DNA of 64,000 nucleotides from Magicicada septendecula. Lineage: Eukaryota; Arthropoda; Insecta; Hemiptera; Cicadidae. Made by a program: the position numbers and the translations under genes. The notes under the pieces were generated by a model. It saw nothing but the letters and a program-made list of their open reading frames with translations. It was not told the origin of the DNA and searched no databases. Of the stretch, positions 49,679-63,795 are shown in pieces; position 1 is the first letter of the stretch, and every line of letters starts with the position of its first letter. Location: the NCBI GenBank assembly GCA_034769895.1, contig JAWRYS010000689.1, positions 31,171-95,170 of the forward strand. The letters are read 5' to 3'.

Positions 49679-50866
49679 ACAGATTCCAAACAGAACATAG
49701 AGAAAAGGGACGGATTTTATGGATAACAAATAAAGCAAACCAAAGGAAAATAATGAGAAACTAATTAAAATATATTAAACTAACTATTAAATGCAATAGA
49801 CTAATTAAAAATATATTAAACTAACAATTAAATGCAATAGACTAATTACACGATACATCAGAGGAATTAGTTGGAATCAATTTTAAAACCACAAAATTCC
49901 AAAATAAGTAAGAACACCTTACTATATCATTCAGAAGAAATTATTTTAAACTAATAAACATAAAAAAAGAGAAAGAAGGGTTAGAAATGAGTTAGATGAA
50001 GGAAGAATATGCCATACAATTTATGATAAGGAGGAGATTCAGTGTTTAATTGCAGAAGTAAATGGGAGTGAATTAAAAATAGTAAAATACATATGCTAAA
50101 GAATAATTAATTGACAGCACGGAACTAAGAAGAATTTAAAATAAATATTGAACAGCTTTAACTACTATACTGGTAAATAATATGATAAATGGAACTACAG
50201 AACAACAAGATAAATAAGTTAAGAAAAGTATTAAGATACCTCAGAAATAATAGTAATCATCCCTTGAATATAAGTTTGTAGCGAAGGAGCTACCTTATAG
50301 GTAATAATTATATGTATTGTGTTGTGATCGTGCAACGTTTATTTTTTTCTGGACAGAGATGAAGTTCCTCTGATCTCAGAAGATATAGTTAGGGAAACGG
50401 CAGAGTAATGGAAGCCAATAGTGCCCCTCTGATTCCGTACCAGCTATGATATTAGGGAAAAATGTTAGGGAAATATAGTATTTTAGGGATTATACACCAA
50501 GCGAGGTAATTAAATATAAATATGATAATAAGAAATGATGGCGTAATAAGCTAGAAGAAGTTATGAGTTCCAGAGAAAAGGACAGGTCTACAACTGAGGG
50601 AGGTACCAGTAAAGAATTAATGATCAGATATACAATGAGTATCAACACAGTTTTCCGGTGCAATTAAAAGTTTAAGGAATAGAAAGAGAAAATAAACCCC
50701 AAAGAACCCATTGAATTGCGTACTAAAGCAGAAACAATAAAAAACTGAAACCATTATAAATTGATAATTTTATCAAATAAATATTCCAAGGCATGAAGAA
50801 ACTATAAGCTTATTTCAACTAAACGATATTAAGCTAAAATAAGCTTCTTTCGGAGGGGGAGTATTA
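49679..50866 (+). other. Degenerate 3' internal region, unit 11
   Basis: Same layout as unit 1. Last unit with AACATAGAG (near 49695). Private AATAAGCTTC near 50841. Confidence 0.7.
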
Positions 50867-53316
50867 TGTAACGTAACAAAGTTAAGGTCCCCGACGTTAC
50901 ATAAAAACTTTGTCAATATAACTTAAAACAATATCCAATGTATGCCATAATTAAGGTCAGGAAGGTAAACCTCACATAAGAAAATATATTAATAATACCT
51001 AGTAAGGTTACTAGGTAATAAAATAATAAAAAATGTCTATTAGTATAAAATATGGAGTGATCAGTGGAAGATGTAAACTATAAACACAGTGTCTAATGAG
51101 ATGAATTTACTATAGACAAGTTTGAAAATAGTAGACTGTTTAATTGATATTTAATGTTTTATAATGATGTACGTTGTTGTGCTTTATCATGATATTTTGT
51201 TTACATGATATTTATTCTGTGTTTTGTATGTAGCAGGTGTGAAGCCATTGCTTTAAGAAAGTATTAAGTAATGGATACTAATTTCATTAATGTTAAACTT
51301 GTATTTAAGTAATTAAATACAAGTGTATTTATTATGTATTGTATCATGTTAAGTGTATTTACTTTGAATAATTAATGAAGATATCATAAGATAATATTTG
51401 TAAACTTGGCCAGGAAGACAATAATTGTTAATAAATTGTCAAGGGGTCATTGTAATTATGTTATAAACCAATGAAGGGTTCAATGATAAAATAAATAATA
51501 ATAATAAATTGAAATCAGGATAAAATAAAATTAGAATAATTGGCCATAAGCCAGTGACTCATTGTACAGTAGGTCAGGTCAGAAAAGTTAAATTAAAAAC
51601 AAAAAATTATAACACATGTAATAAAACAAATAGGCCTAAAATTAGTATTTTGTAAAAGGAAAATAATACCTTTTAAAATAAGTTGATCAAGAAGAAAATG
51701 TAGTAAAATGTATATGGTTTGATAATGCATATTAGGTGAAAGTTTTAGGTGATTTAATGTAATTCCAATAAGGGAGTATTTTATTAAATAAGTGTAAGAA
51801 TATTTCCTAATTACGGCTCTAGGATAACAAATATTATCCAATAACAGAAGAGGAAGATGGTTGTTAGGGACGACTAAATGCAAGATATCTTGTTGATTTC
51901 AACACTTAATTGTTACATGTGAATGGGTTAAGTTCAGTTATTACAAATCCAGAAAAGAATTTAAAAAACCTAATGAATGAAGTATAATAAATGAAAATTC
52001 AAAAATAATAATCCATTAAAAGGACAGTGCATCGACTGCAGAAACTACTCCTCAATCAATACAATTCGATCTTTTAATAAATTTAACGAATTTCCAAAAA
52101 ACAAATTAATCAACCCAATAATGGCAAAGGAGTAATGATGAAGATCAACTGTGAATAAATGAAGACAATCCATAGCGTGGAGATGCTAAATTAATTAAAT
52201 ATAGTAAAAACGAACAAAGAAATTTAGAATCACATCCAAACCTCACTTTCCACAACTGAACGAAATCTTAATACTACACAAATTCCATTGGGACCTGTAA
52301 CCGCCAGAACTGTGAAGATTCACGAAGATCGGAGCTGAACTTTCTACTACCTCCTGGGACATCAATACCAAACTTTTATTGAAAAGACCGAGGCTGATAT
52401 TTTCCAGACAATTGAATCCACACACTGTTCTCGTCTCTGCGTAGCGAAACACGGCCACCTTAAGTACCTTGTCAACTTACGGTAAAAACCCTGCTTATGT
52501 TTGAACTTTATATAATAAGATTTTATAACTAAATTGTAATACCTAGTAACCTTAAATTGCATTACCTGACCTTACTAATAGTTAAAAGAACTACATGTAC
52601 CCTGAGATAAAAAACAAACTGAAAATTATAATTAAATTGTAACACATCTAAAACCCGAATTCAATAACAAATCGATTATGTATTGTGTAATCGATATGGT
52701 GTATTAGTAGCAAGAGGAAGCAGCTGTTGGAATTAAAACATATATAAAATAAAGAATACTTCTTGAATTTGATGATTTCTTGTTATTTGTAGAATAATTA
52801 GTGTGTTTAGAATAGGGTGTAAATTACAGAGAAAGGAACGTGAGAAAGCATCAAGCGGAACGACTTAACCTATAATAACTGGTCAATCGCCAACCACAGC
52901 GCTCGTTTGTTGACAGCTGGTGAATACGGAAGAATAGAGAACTAACTTACTCTCTCCGCTCTTTTCTCTTTAAAATTTTCGTTAGTATATACCGACTAGG
53001 GTTGGAGAAAAATATTGAATTATTCAATATAATAACTGGAATATAGCGTTTTTCTCTTGTAAAACACTTGATAACTATTTAATACAGATCTATTATCAAG
53101 AACCGAATAATATCAACCTCATAATAAATAATTTTCTTTATAAATAAATTAACATTGATTTGCAGGAGATCTCATCTACAGTAAAATATTACAATTTGAC
53201 GCATTCCACAGTGTAGCTTTTGAACATCATCTTGTTCAATAAATACATCGCATAGAATTTAGATTACAAATACTTGGGCTTAATACTGATACGTAAAATA
53301 TTGTTATTTAATTACA
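50867..53316 (+). repeat. LTR-like segment, copy 12 (2,450 bp)
   Basis: AGTGCATCG near 52028, shared with copies 13 and 14 (AGTGGATCG in copies 1-10). Otherwise standard. Confidence 0.65.
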
Positions 53317-53439
53317 AATTGGTGAACCCAACAGTGGGGCTTAATTAGGCGAGAGTTTCGAAGAGTATAAGGAGTCTTATTTGTAACACATTGGCTCCCA
53401 ACGAGTGGGCTTTAGTTAAGTAAAAAATAGACCAATGGG

Positions 53440-54384
53440 ATGGCGAAGGACCAAGAAACGGAAGAAGATAGACGGGAAGAAGAAGCAGAGGTAGTTACAG
53501 ACACCGAAATTGAACAACAGGCGGGCGATAAAGAGGAAGCCAGAGGAAGATTAAATTGGGAAAAATTAATGGAATTAATGAGTAGCATGAAGGAGAAAAA
53601 TAAGGAATTAATGAGTAGCATGAAGAAGGATAATAAGGAATTCATGAGTAGCATGAAGGAAATAAATAAACGAACTAATGAGAAATTAGACAGTATTTTA
53701 GAAAGTAACAAACGAATGTTAGAAAATGTAGAAAATAAAATAGACAGTATTAAAGAAGATAATAGACAAACTAATGAAAAAATACACAGTTTTAAAGAAA
53801 ACTCAAAGAAACAAAACAAAATTTTGAGTGAGAACTTAATCAAACTAATGAACGAGAAGTTTGACAAGAATAAAGAGGAAACTAATGAGAATAAAAAAGA
53901 CAAGAGTGTACTGTTATCTGAAAAGAAACCTAGCAGAAATCAAGAAAATATTGAGCACACGAAAAGGAGACAAACACATCAAAAGAAATTAATAAATACA
54001 CGGGAAGGATTGGAGATGATAAAAGGGGGATTAGTTAAGATGCATAATATACCAATTACGGAACCAAGAGAAGTAAGTCAATTTAGAAACTCTAAACGAA
54101 CCACAATTGAATTCCCAGATGGATTAGAAGGACCGAAAAAGCCAAAACTAACCGAGTAGCATGGAGGACTTATGGAGATTATGTATGAACCATTCAAACG
54201 ATTAAGAAACAGTACGGAAGAATCAGTTCGAAAGACGATGGTAAACTTTAGCATAAATGAAAATTTTATAGCGACAAGAGGGAAGAACCAGATGATAGTG
54301 AGATACGTCACAAGGACGAAAATAATTCTACACACTAGAGAAATCCGAACAATCAGTACAGAGGAAATAATGGACCACGGTTAA
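53440..54384 (+). pseudogene. gag: gag-like gene, unit 12 (nonsense codon 240)
   Basis: 239 codons to the TAG at 54157-54159, then open to 54384. Has Asn89Ser (GAAAGTAAC), which defines units 12-14, and His116. Confidence 0.6.
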
Positions 54385-55571
54385 ACAGATTCCAAACAGA
54401 ATATAGAGAAAAGGGACGGATTTTATGGATAACAAATAAAGCAAACCAAAGGAAAATAATGAGAAACTAATTAAAATATATTAAACTAACTATTAAATGC
54501 AATAGACTAATTAAAAATATATTAAACTAACAATTAAATGCAATAGACTAATTACACGATACACAGAGGAATTAGTTGGAATCAATTTTAAAACCACAAA
54601 ATTCCAAAATAAGTAAGAACACCTTACTATATCATTCAGAAGAAATTATTTTAAACTAATAAACATAAAAAAAGAGAAAGAAGGGTTAGAAATGAGTTAG
54701 ATGAAGGAAGAATATGCCATACAATTTATGATAAGGAGGAGATTCAGTGTTTAATTGCAGAAGTAAATGGGAGTGAATTAAAAATAGTAAAATACATATG
54801 CTAAAGAATAATTAATTGACAGCACGGAACTAAGAAGAATTTAAAATAAATATTGAACAGCTTTAACTACTATACTGGTAAATAATATGATAAATGGAAC
54901 TACAGAACAACAAGATAAATAAGTTAAGAAAAGTATTAAGATACCTCAGAAATAATAGTAATCATCCCTTGAATATAAGTTTGTAGCGAAGGAGCTACCT
55001 TATAGGTAATAATTATATGTATTGTGTTGTGATCGTGCAACGTTTATTTTTTTCTGGACAGAGATGAAGTTCCTCTGATCTCAGAAGATATAGTTAGGGA
55101 AACGGCAGAGTAATGGAAGCCAATAGTGCCCCTCTGATTCCGTACCAGCTATGATATTAGGGAAAAATGTTAGGGAAATATAGTATTTTAGGGATTATAC
55201 ACCAAGCGAGGTAATTAAATATAAATATGATAATAAGAAATGATGGCGTAATAAGCTAGAAGAAGTTATGAGTTCCAGAGAAAAGGACAGGTCTACAACT
55301 GAGGGAGGTACCAGTAAAGAATTAATGATCAGATATACAATGAGTATCAACACAGTTTTCCGGTGCAATTAAAAGTTTAAGGAATAGAAAGAGAAAATAA
55401 ACCCCAAAGAACCCATTGAATTGCGTACTAAAGCAGAAACAATAAAAAACTGAAACCATTATAAATTGATAATTTTATCAAATAAATATTCCAAGGCATG
55501 AAGAAACTATAAGCTTATTTCAACTAAACGATATTAAGCTAAAATAAACTTCTTTCGGAGGGGGAGTATTA
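54385..55571 (+). other. Degenerate 3' internal region, unit 12
   Basis: Same layout as unit 1. Private 1-bp loss (GATACACAGAGG near 54561 for GATACATCAGAGG). Returns to AATATAGAG. Confidence 0.7.
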
Positions 55572-58021
55572 TGTAACGTAACAAAGTTAAGGTCCCCGAC
55601 GTTACATAAAAACTTTGTCAATATAACTTAAAACAATATCCAATGTATGCCATAATTAAGGTCAGGAAGGTAAACCTCACATAAGAAAATATATTAATAA
55701 TACCTAGTAAGGTTACTAGGTAATAAAATAATAAAAAATGTCTATTAGTATAAAATATGGAGTGATCAGTGGAAGATGTAAACTATAAACACAGTGTCTA
55801 ATGAGATGAATTTACTATAGACAAGTTTGAAAATAGTAGACTGTTTAATTGATATTTAATGTTTTATAATGATGTACGTTGTTGTGCTTTATCATGATAT
55901 TTTGTTTACATGATATTTATTCTGTGTTTTGTATGTAGCAGGTGTGAAGCCATTGCTTTAAGAAAGTATTAAGTAATGGATACTAATTTCATTAATGTTA
56001 AACTTGTATTTAAGTAATTAAATACAAGTGTATTTATTATGTATTGTATCATGTTAAGTGTATTTACTTTGAATAATTAATGAAGATATCATAAGATAAT
56101 ATTTGTAAACTTGGCCAGGAAGACAATAATTGTTAATAAATTGTCAAGGGGTCATTGTAATTATGTTATAAACCAATGAAGGGTTCAATGATAAAATAAA
56201 TAATAATAATAAATTGAAATCAGGATAAAATAAAATTAGAATAATTGGCCATAAGCCAGTGACTCATTGTACAGTAGGTCAGGTCAGAAAAGTTAAATTA
56301 AAAACAAAAAATTATAACACATGTAATAAAACAAATAGGCCTAAAATTAGTATTTTGTAAAAGGAAAATAATACCTTTTAAAATAAGTTGATCAAGAAGA
56401 AAATGTAGTAAAATGTATATGGTTTGATAATGCATATTAGGTGAAAGTTTTAGGTGATTTAATGTAATTCCAATAAGGGAGTATTTTATTAAATAAGTGT
56501 AAGAATATTTCCTAATTACAGCTCTAGGATAACAAATATTATCCAATAACAGAAGAGGAAGATGGTTGTTAGGGACGACTAAATGCAAGATATCTTGTTG
56601 ATTTCAACACTTAATTGTTACATGTGAATGGATTAAGTTCAGTTATTACAAATCCAGAAAAGAATTTAAAAAACCTAATGAATGAAGTATAATAAATGAA
56701 AATTCAAAAATAATAATCCATTAAAAGGACAGTGCATCGACTGCAGAAACTACTCCTCAATCAATACAATTCGATCTTTTAATAAATTTAACGAATTTCC
56801 AAAAAACAAATTAATCAACCCAATAATGGCAAAGGAGTAATGATGAAGATCAACTGTGAATAAATGAAGACAATCCATAGCGTGGAGATGCTAAATTAAT
56901 TAAATATAGTAAAAACGAACAAAGAAATTTAGAATCACATCCAAACCTCACTTTCCACAACTGAACGAAATCTTAATACTACACAAATTCCATTGGGACC
57001 TGTAACCGCCAGAACTGTGAAGATTCACGAAGATCGGAGCTGAACTTTCTACTACCTCCTGGGACATCAATACCAAACTTTTATTGAAAAGACCGAGGCT
57101 GATATTTTCCAGACAATTGAATCCACACACTGTTCTCGTCTCTGCGTAGCGAAACACGGCCACCTTAAGTACCTTGTCAACTTACGGTAAAAACCCTGCT
57201 TATGTTTGAACTTTATATAATAAGATTTTATAACTAAATTGTAATACCTAGTAACCTTAAATTGCATTACCTGACCTTACTAATAGTTAAAAGAACTACA
57301 TGTACCCTGAGATAAAAAACAAACTGAAAATTATAATTAAATTGTAACACATCTAAAACCCGAATTCAATAACAAATCGATTATGTATTGTGTAATCGAT
57401 ATGGTGTATTAGTAGCAAGAGGAAGCAGCTGTTGGAATTAAAACATATATAAAATAAAGAATACTTCTTGAATTTGATGATTTCTTGTTATTTGTAGAAT
57501 AATTAGTGTGTTTAGAATAGGGTGTAAATTACAGAGAAAGGAACGTGAGAAAGCATCAAGCGGAACGACTTAACCTATAATAACTGGTCAATCGCCAACC
57601 ACAGCGCTCGTTTGTTGACAGCTGGTGAATACGGAAGAATAGAGAACTAACTTACTCTCTCCGCTCTTTTCTCTTTAAAATTTTCGTTAGTATATACCGA
57701 CTAGGGTTGGAGAAAAATATTGAATTATTCAATATAATAACTGGAATATAGCGTTTTTCTCTTGTAAAACACTTGATAACTATTTAATACAGATCTATTA
57801 TCAAGAACCGAATAATATCAACCTCATAATAAATAATTTTCTTTATAAATAAATTAACATTGATTTGCAGGAGATCTCATCTACAGTAAAATATTACAAT
57901 TTGACGCATTCCACAGTGTAGCTTTTGAACATCATCTTGTTCAATAAATACATCGCATAGAATTTAGATTACAAATACTTGGGCTTAATACTGATACGTA
58001 AAATATTGTTATTTAATTACA
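55572..58021 (+). repeat. LTR-like segment, copy 13 (2,450 bp)
   Basis: Private TAATTACAGCTC near 56519 and GAATGGATTAAG near 56631; shares AGTGCATCG and ACCCAATAATGG with its neighbours. Confidence 0.65.
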
Positions 58022-58144
58022 AATTGGTGAACCCAACAGTGGGGCTTAATTAGGCGAGAGTTTCGAAGAGTATAAGGAGTCTTATTTGTAACACATTGGC
58101 TCCCAACGAGTGGGCTTTAGTTAAGTAAAAAATAGACCAATGGG

Positions 58145-59089
58145 ATGGCGAAGGACCAAGAAACGGAAGAAGATAGACGGGAAGAAGAAGCAGAGGTAGT
58201 TACAGACACCGAAATTGAACAACAGGCGGGCGATAAAGAGGAAGCCAGAGGAAGATTAAATTGGGAAAAATTAATGGAATTAATGAGTAGCATGAAAGAG
58301 AAAAATAAGGAATTAATGAGTAGCATGAAGAAGGATAATAAGGAATTCATGAGTAGCATGAAGGAAATAAATAAACGAACTAATGAGAAATTAGACAGTA
58401 TTTTAGAAAGTAACAAACGAATGTTAGAAAATGTAGAAAATAAAATAGACAGTATTAAAGAAGATAATAGACAAACTGATGAAAAAATACACAGTTTTAA
58501 AGAAAACTCAAAGAAACAAAACAAAATTTTGAGTGAGAACTTAATCAAACTAATGAACGAGAAGTTTGACAAGAATAAAGAGGAAACTAATGAGAATAAA
58601 AAAGACAAGAGTGTACTGTTATCTGAAAAGAAACCTAGCAGAAATCAAGAAAATATTGAGCACACGAAAAGGAGACAAACACATCAAAAGAAATTAATAA
58701 ATACACGGGAAGGATTGGAGATGATAAAAGGGGGATTAGTTAAGATGCATAATATACCAATTACGGAACCAAGAGAAGTAAGTCAATTTAGAAACTCTAA
58801 ACGAACCACAATTGAATTCCCAGATGGATTAGAAGGACCGAAAAAGCCAAAACTAACCGAGTAGCATGGAGGACTTATGGAGATTATGTATGAACCATTC
58901 AAACGATTAAGAAACAGTACGGAAGAATCAGTTCGAAAGACGATGGTAAACTTTAGCATAAATGAAAATTTTATAGCAACAAGAGGGAAGAACCAGATGA
59001 TAGTGAGATACGTCACAAGGACGAAAATAATTCTACACACTAGAGAAATCCGAACAATCAGTACAGAGGAAATAATGGACCACGGTTAA
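58145..59089 (+). pseudogene. gag: gag-like gene, unit 13 (nonsense codon 240)
   Basis: 239 codons to the TAG at 58862-58864, then open to 59089. Ser89 and His116 as in unit 12, plus private Asn112Asp (CAAACTGATGAA). Private silent AAAGAG near 58297. Confidence 0.6.
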
Positions 59090-60277
59090 ACAGATTCCAA
59101 ACAGAATATAGAGAAAAGGGACGGATTTTATGGATAACAAATAAAGCAAACCAAAGGAAAATAATGAGAAACTAATTAAAATATATTAAACTAACTATTA
59201 AATGCAATAGACTAATTAAAAATATATTAAACTAACAATTAAATGCAATAGACTAATTACACGATACATCAGAGGAATTAGTTGGAATCAATTTTAAAAC
59301 CACAAAATTCCAAAATAAGTAAGAACACCTTACTATATCATTCAGAAGAAATTATTTTAAACTAATAAACATAAAAAAAGAGAAAGAAGGGTTAGAAATG
59401 AGTTAGATGAAGGAAGAATATGCCATACAATTTATGATAAGGAGGAGATTCAGTGTTTAATTGCAGAAGTAAATGGGAGTGAATTAAAAATAGTAAAATA
59501 CATATGCTAAAGAATAATTAATTGACAGCACGGAACTAAGAAGAATTTAAAATAAATATTGAACAGCTTTAACTACTATACTGGTAAATAATATGATAAA
59601 TGGAACTACAGAACAACAAGATAAATAAGTTAAGAAAAGTATTAAGATACCTCAGAAATAATAGTAATCATCCCTTGAATATAAGTTTGTAGCGAAGGAG
59701 CTACCTTATAGGTAATAATTATATGTATTGTGTTGTGATCGTGCAACGTTTATTTTTTTCTGGACAGAGATGAAGTTCCTCTGATCTCAGAAGATATAGT
59801 TAGGGAAACGGCAGAGTAATGGAAGCCAATAGTGCCCCTCTGATTCCGTACCAGCTATGATATTAGGGAAAAATGTTAGGGAAATATAGTATTTTAGGGA
59901 TTATACACCAAGCGAGGTAATTAAATATAAATATGATAATAAGAAATGATGGCGTAATAAGCTAGAAGAAGTTATGAGTTCCAGAGAAAAGGACAGGTCT
60001 ACAACTGAGGGAGGTACCAGTAAAGAATTAATGATCAGATATACAATGAGTATCAACACAGTTTTCCGGTGCAATTAAAAGTTTAAGGAATAGAAAGAGA
60101 AAATAAACCCCAAAGAACCCATTGAATTGCGTACTAAAGCAGAAACAATAAAAAACTGAAACCATTATAAATTGATAATTTTATCAAATAAATATTCCAA
60201 GGCATGAAGAAACTATAAGCTTATTTCAACTAAACGATATTAAGCTAAAATAAACTTCTTTCGGAGGGGGAGTATTA
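59090..60277 (+). other. Degenerate 3' internal region, unit 13
   Basis: Same layout as unit 1, no private lesion noticed; polypurine tract at 60263-60272. Confidence 0.7.
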
Positions 60278-62727
60278 TGTAACGTAACAAAGTTAAGGTC
60301 CCCGACGTTACATAAAAACTTTGTCAATATAACTTAAAACAATATCCAATGTATGCCATAATTAAGGTCAGGAAGGTAAACCTCACATAAGAAAATATAT
60401 TAATAATACCTAGTAAGGTTACTAGGTAATAAAATAATAAAAAATGTCTATTAGTATAAAATATGGAGTGATCAGTGGAAGATGTAAACTATAAACACAG
60501 TGTCTAATGAGATGAATTTACTATAGACAAGTTTGAAAATAGTAGACTGTTTAATTGATATTTAATGTTTTATAATGATGTACGTTGTTGTGCTTTATCA
60601 TGATATTTTGTTTACATGATATTTATTCTGTGTTTTGTATGTAGCAGGTGTGAAGCCATTGCTTTAAGAAAGTATTAAGTAATGGATACTAATTTCATTA
60701 ATGTTAAACTTGTATTTAAGTAATTAAATACAAGTGTATTTATTATGTATTGTATCATGTTAAGTGTATTTACTTTGAATAATTAATGAAGATATCATAA
60801 GATAATATTTGTAAACTTGGCCAGGAAGACAATAATTGTTAATAAATTGTCAAGGGGTCATTGTAATTATGTTATAAACCAATGAAGGGTTCAATGATAA
60901 AATAAATAATAATAATAAATTGAAATCAGGATAAAATAAAATTAGAATAATTGGCCATAAGCCAGTGACTCATTGTACAGTAGGTCAGGTCAGAAAAGTT
61001 AAATTAAAAACAAAAAATTATAACACATGTAATAAAACAAATAGGCCTAAAATTAGTATTTTGTAAAAGGAAAATAATACCTTTTAAAATAAGTTGATCA
61101 AGAAGAAAATGTAGTAAAATGTATATGGTTTGATAATGCATATTAGGTGAAAGTTTTAGGTGATTTAATGTAATTCCAATAAGGGAGTATTTTATTAAAT
61201 AAGTGTAAGAATATTTCCTAATTACGGCTCTAGGATAACAAATATTATCCAATAACAGAAGAGGAAGATGGTTGTTAGGGACGACTAAATGCAAGATATC
61301 TTGTTGATTTCAACACTTAATTGTTACATGTGAATGGGTTAAGTTCAGTTATTACAAATCCAGAAAAGAATTTAAAAAACCTAATGAATGAAGTATAATA
61401 AATGAAAATTCAAAAATAATAATCCATTAAAAGGACAGTGCATCGACTGCAGAAACTACTCCTCAATCAATACAATTCGATCTTTTAATAAATTTAACGA
61501 ATTTCCAAAAAACAAATTAATCAACCCAATAATGGCAAAGGAGTAATGATGAAGATCAACTGTGAATAAATGAAGACAATCCATAGCGTGGAGATGCTAA
61601 ATTAATTAAATATAGTAAAAACGAACAAAGAAATTTAGAATCACATCCAAACCTCACTTTCCACAACTGAACGAAATCTTAATACTACACAAATTCCATT
61701 GGGACCTGTAACCGCCAGAACTGTGAAGATTCACGAAGATCGGAGCTGAACTTTCTACTACCTCCTGGGACATCAATACCAAACTTTTATTGAAAAGACC
61801 GAGGCTGATATTTTCCAGACAATTGAATCCACACACTGTTCTCGTCTCTGCGTAGCGAAACACGGCCACCTTAAGTACCTTGTCAACTTACGGTAAAAAC
61901 CCTGCTTATGTTTGAACTTTATATAATAAGATTTTATAACTAAATTGTAATACCTAGTAACCTTAAATTGCATTACCTGACCTTACTAATAGTTAAAAGA
62001 ACTACATGTACCCTGAGATAAAAAACAAACTGAAAATTATAATTAAATTGTAACACATCTAAAACCCGAATTCAATAACAAATCGATTATGTATTGTGTA
62101 ATCGATATGGTGTATTAGTAGCAAGAGGAAGCAGCTGTTGGAATTAAAACATATATAAAATAAAGAATACTTCTTGAATTTGATGATTTCTTGTTATTTG
62201 TAGAATAATTAGTGTGTTTAGAATAGGGTGTAAATTACAGAGAAAGGAACGTGAGAAAGCATCAAGCGGAACGACTTAACCTATAATAACTGGTCAATCG
62301 CCAACCACAGCGCTCGTTTGTTGACAGCTGGTGAATACGGAAGAATAGAGAACTAACTTACTCTCTCCGCTCTTTTCTCTTTAAAATTTTCGTTAGTATA
62401 TACCGACTAGGGTTGGAGAAAAATATTGAATTATTCAATATAATAACTGGAATATAGCGTTTTTCTCTTGTAAAACACTTGATAACTATTTAATACAGAT
62501 CTATTATCAAGAACCGAATAATATCAACCTCATAATAAATAATTTTCTTTATAAATAAATTAACATTGATTTGCAGGAGATCTCATCTACAGTAAAATAT
62601 TACAATTTGACGCATTCCACAGTGTAGCTTTTGAACATCATCTTGTTCAATAAATACATCGCATAGAATTTAGATTACAAATACTTGGGCTTAATACTGA
62701 TACGTAAAATATTGTTATTTAATTACA
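60278..62727 (+). repeat. LTR-like segment, copy 14 (2,450 bp)
   Basis: The last complete LTR-like segment in the window. Carries the copies 12-14 variants and an intact AATAAA. Confidence 0.65.
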
Positions 62728-62850
62728 AATTGGTGAACCCAACAGTGGGGCTTAATTAGGCGAGAGTTTCGAAGAGTATAAGGAGTCTTATTTGTAACAC
62801 ATTGGCTCCCAACGAGTGGGCTTTAGTTAAGTAAAAAATAGACCAATGGG

Positions 62851-63795
62851 ATGGCGAAGGACCAAGAAACGGAAGAAGATAGACGGGAAGAAGAAGCAGA
62901 GGTAGTTACAGACACCGAAATTGAACAACAGGCGGGCGATAAAGAGGAAGCCAGAGGAAGATTAAATTGGGAAAAATTAATGGAATTAATGAGTAGCATG
63001 AAGGAGAAAAATAAGGAATTAATGAGTAGCATGAAGAAGGATAATAAGGAATTCATGAGTAGCATGAAGGAAATAAATAAACGAACTAATGAGAAATTAG
63101 ACAGTATTTTAGAAAGTAACAAACGAATGTTAGAAAATGTAGAAAATAAAATAGACAGTATTAAAGAAGATAATAGACAAACTAATGAAAAAATACACAG
63201 TTTTAAAGAAAACTCAAAGAAACAAAACAAAATTTTGAGTGAGAACTTAATCAAACTAATGAACGAGAAGTTTGACAAGAATAAAGAGGAAACTAATGAG
63301 AATAAAAAAGACAAGAGTGTACTGTTATCTGAAAAGAAACCTAGCAGAAATCAAGAAAATATTGAGCACACGAAAAGGAGACAAACACATCAAAAGAAAT
63401 TAATAAATACACGGGAAGGATTGGAGATGATAAAAGGGGGATTAGTTAAGATGCATAATATACCAATTACGGAACCAAGAGAAGTAAGTCAATTTAGAAA
63501 CTCTAAACGAACCACAATTGAATTCCCAGATGGATTAGAAGGACCGAAAAAGCCAAAACTAACCGAGTAGCATGGAGGACTTATGGAGATTATGTATGAA
63601 CCATTCAAACGATTAAGAAACAGTACGGAAGAATCAGTTCGAAAGACGATGGTAAACTTTAGCATAAATGAAAATTTTATAGCGACAAGAGGGAAGAACC
63701 AGATAATAGTGAGATACGTCACAAGGACGAAAATAATTCTACACACTAGAGAAATCCGAACAATCAGTACAGAGGAAATAATGGACCACGGTTAA
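62851..63795 (+). pseudogene. gag: gag-like gene, unit 14 (nonsense codon 240)
   Basis: 239 codons to the TAG at 63568-63570, then open to 63795. Ser89 and His116. Private Met to Ile in the continuation (CAGATAATAG near 63702). Confidence 0.6.
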
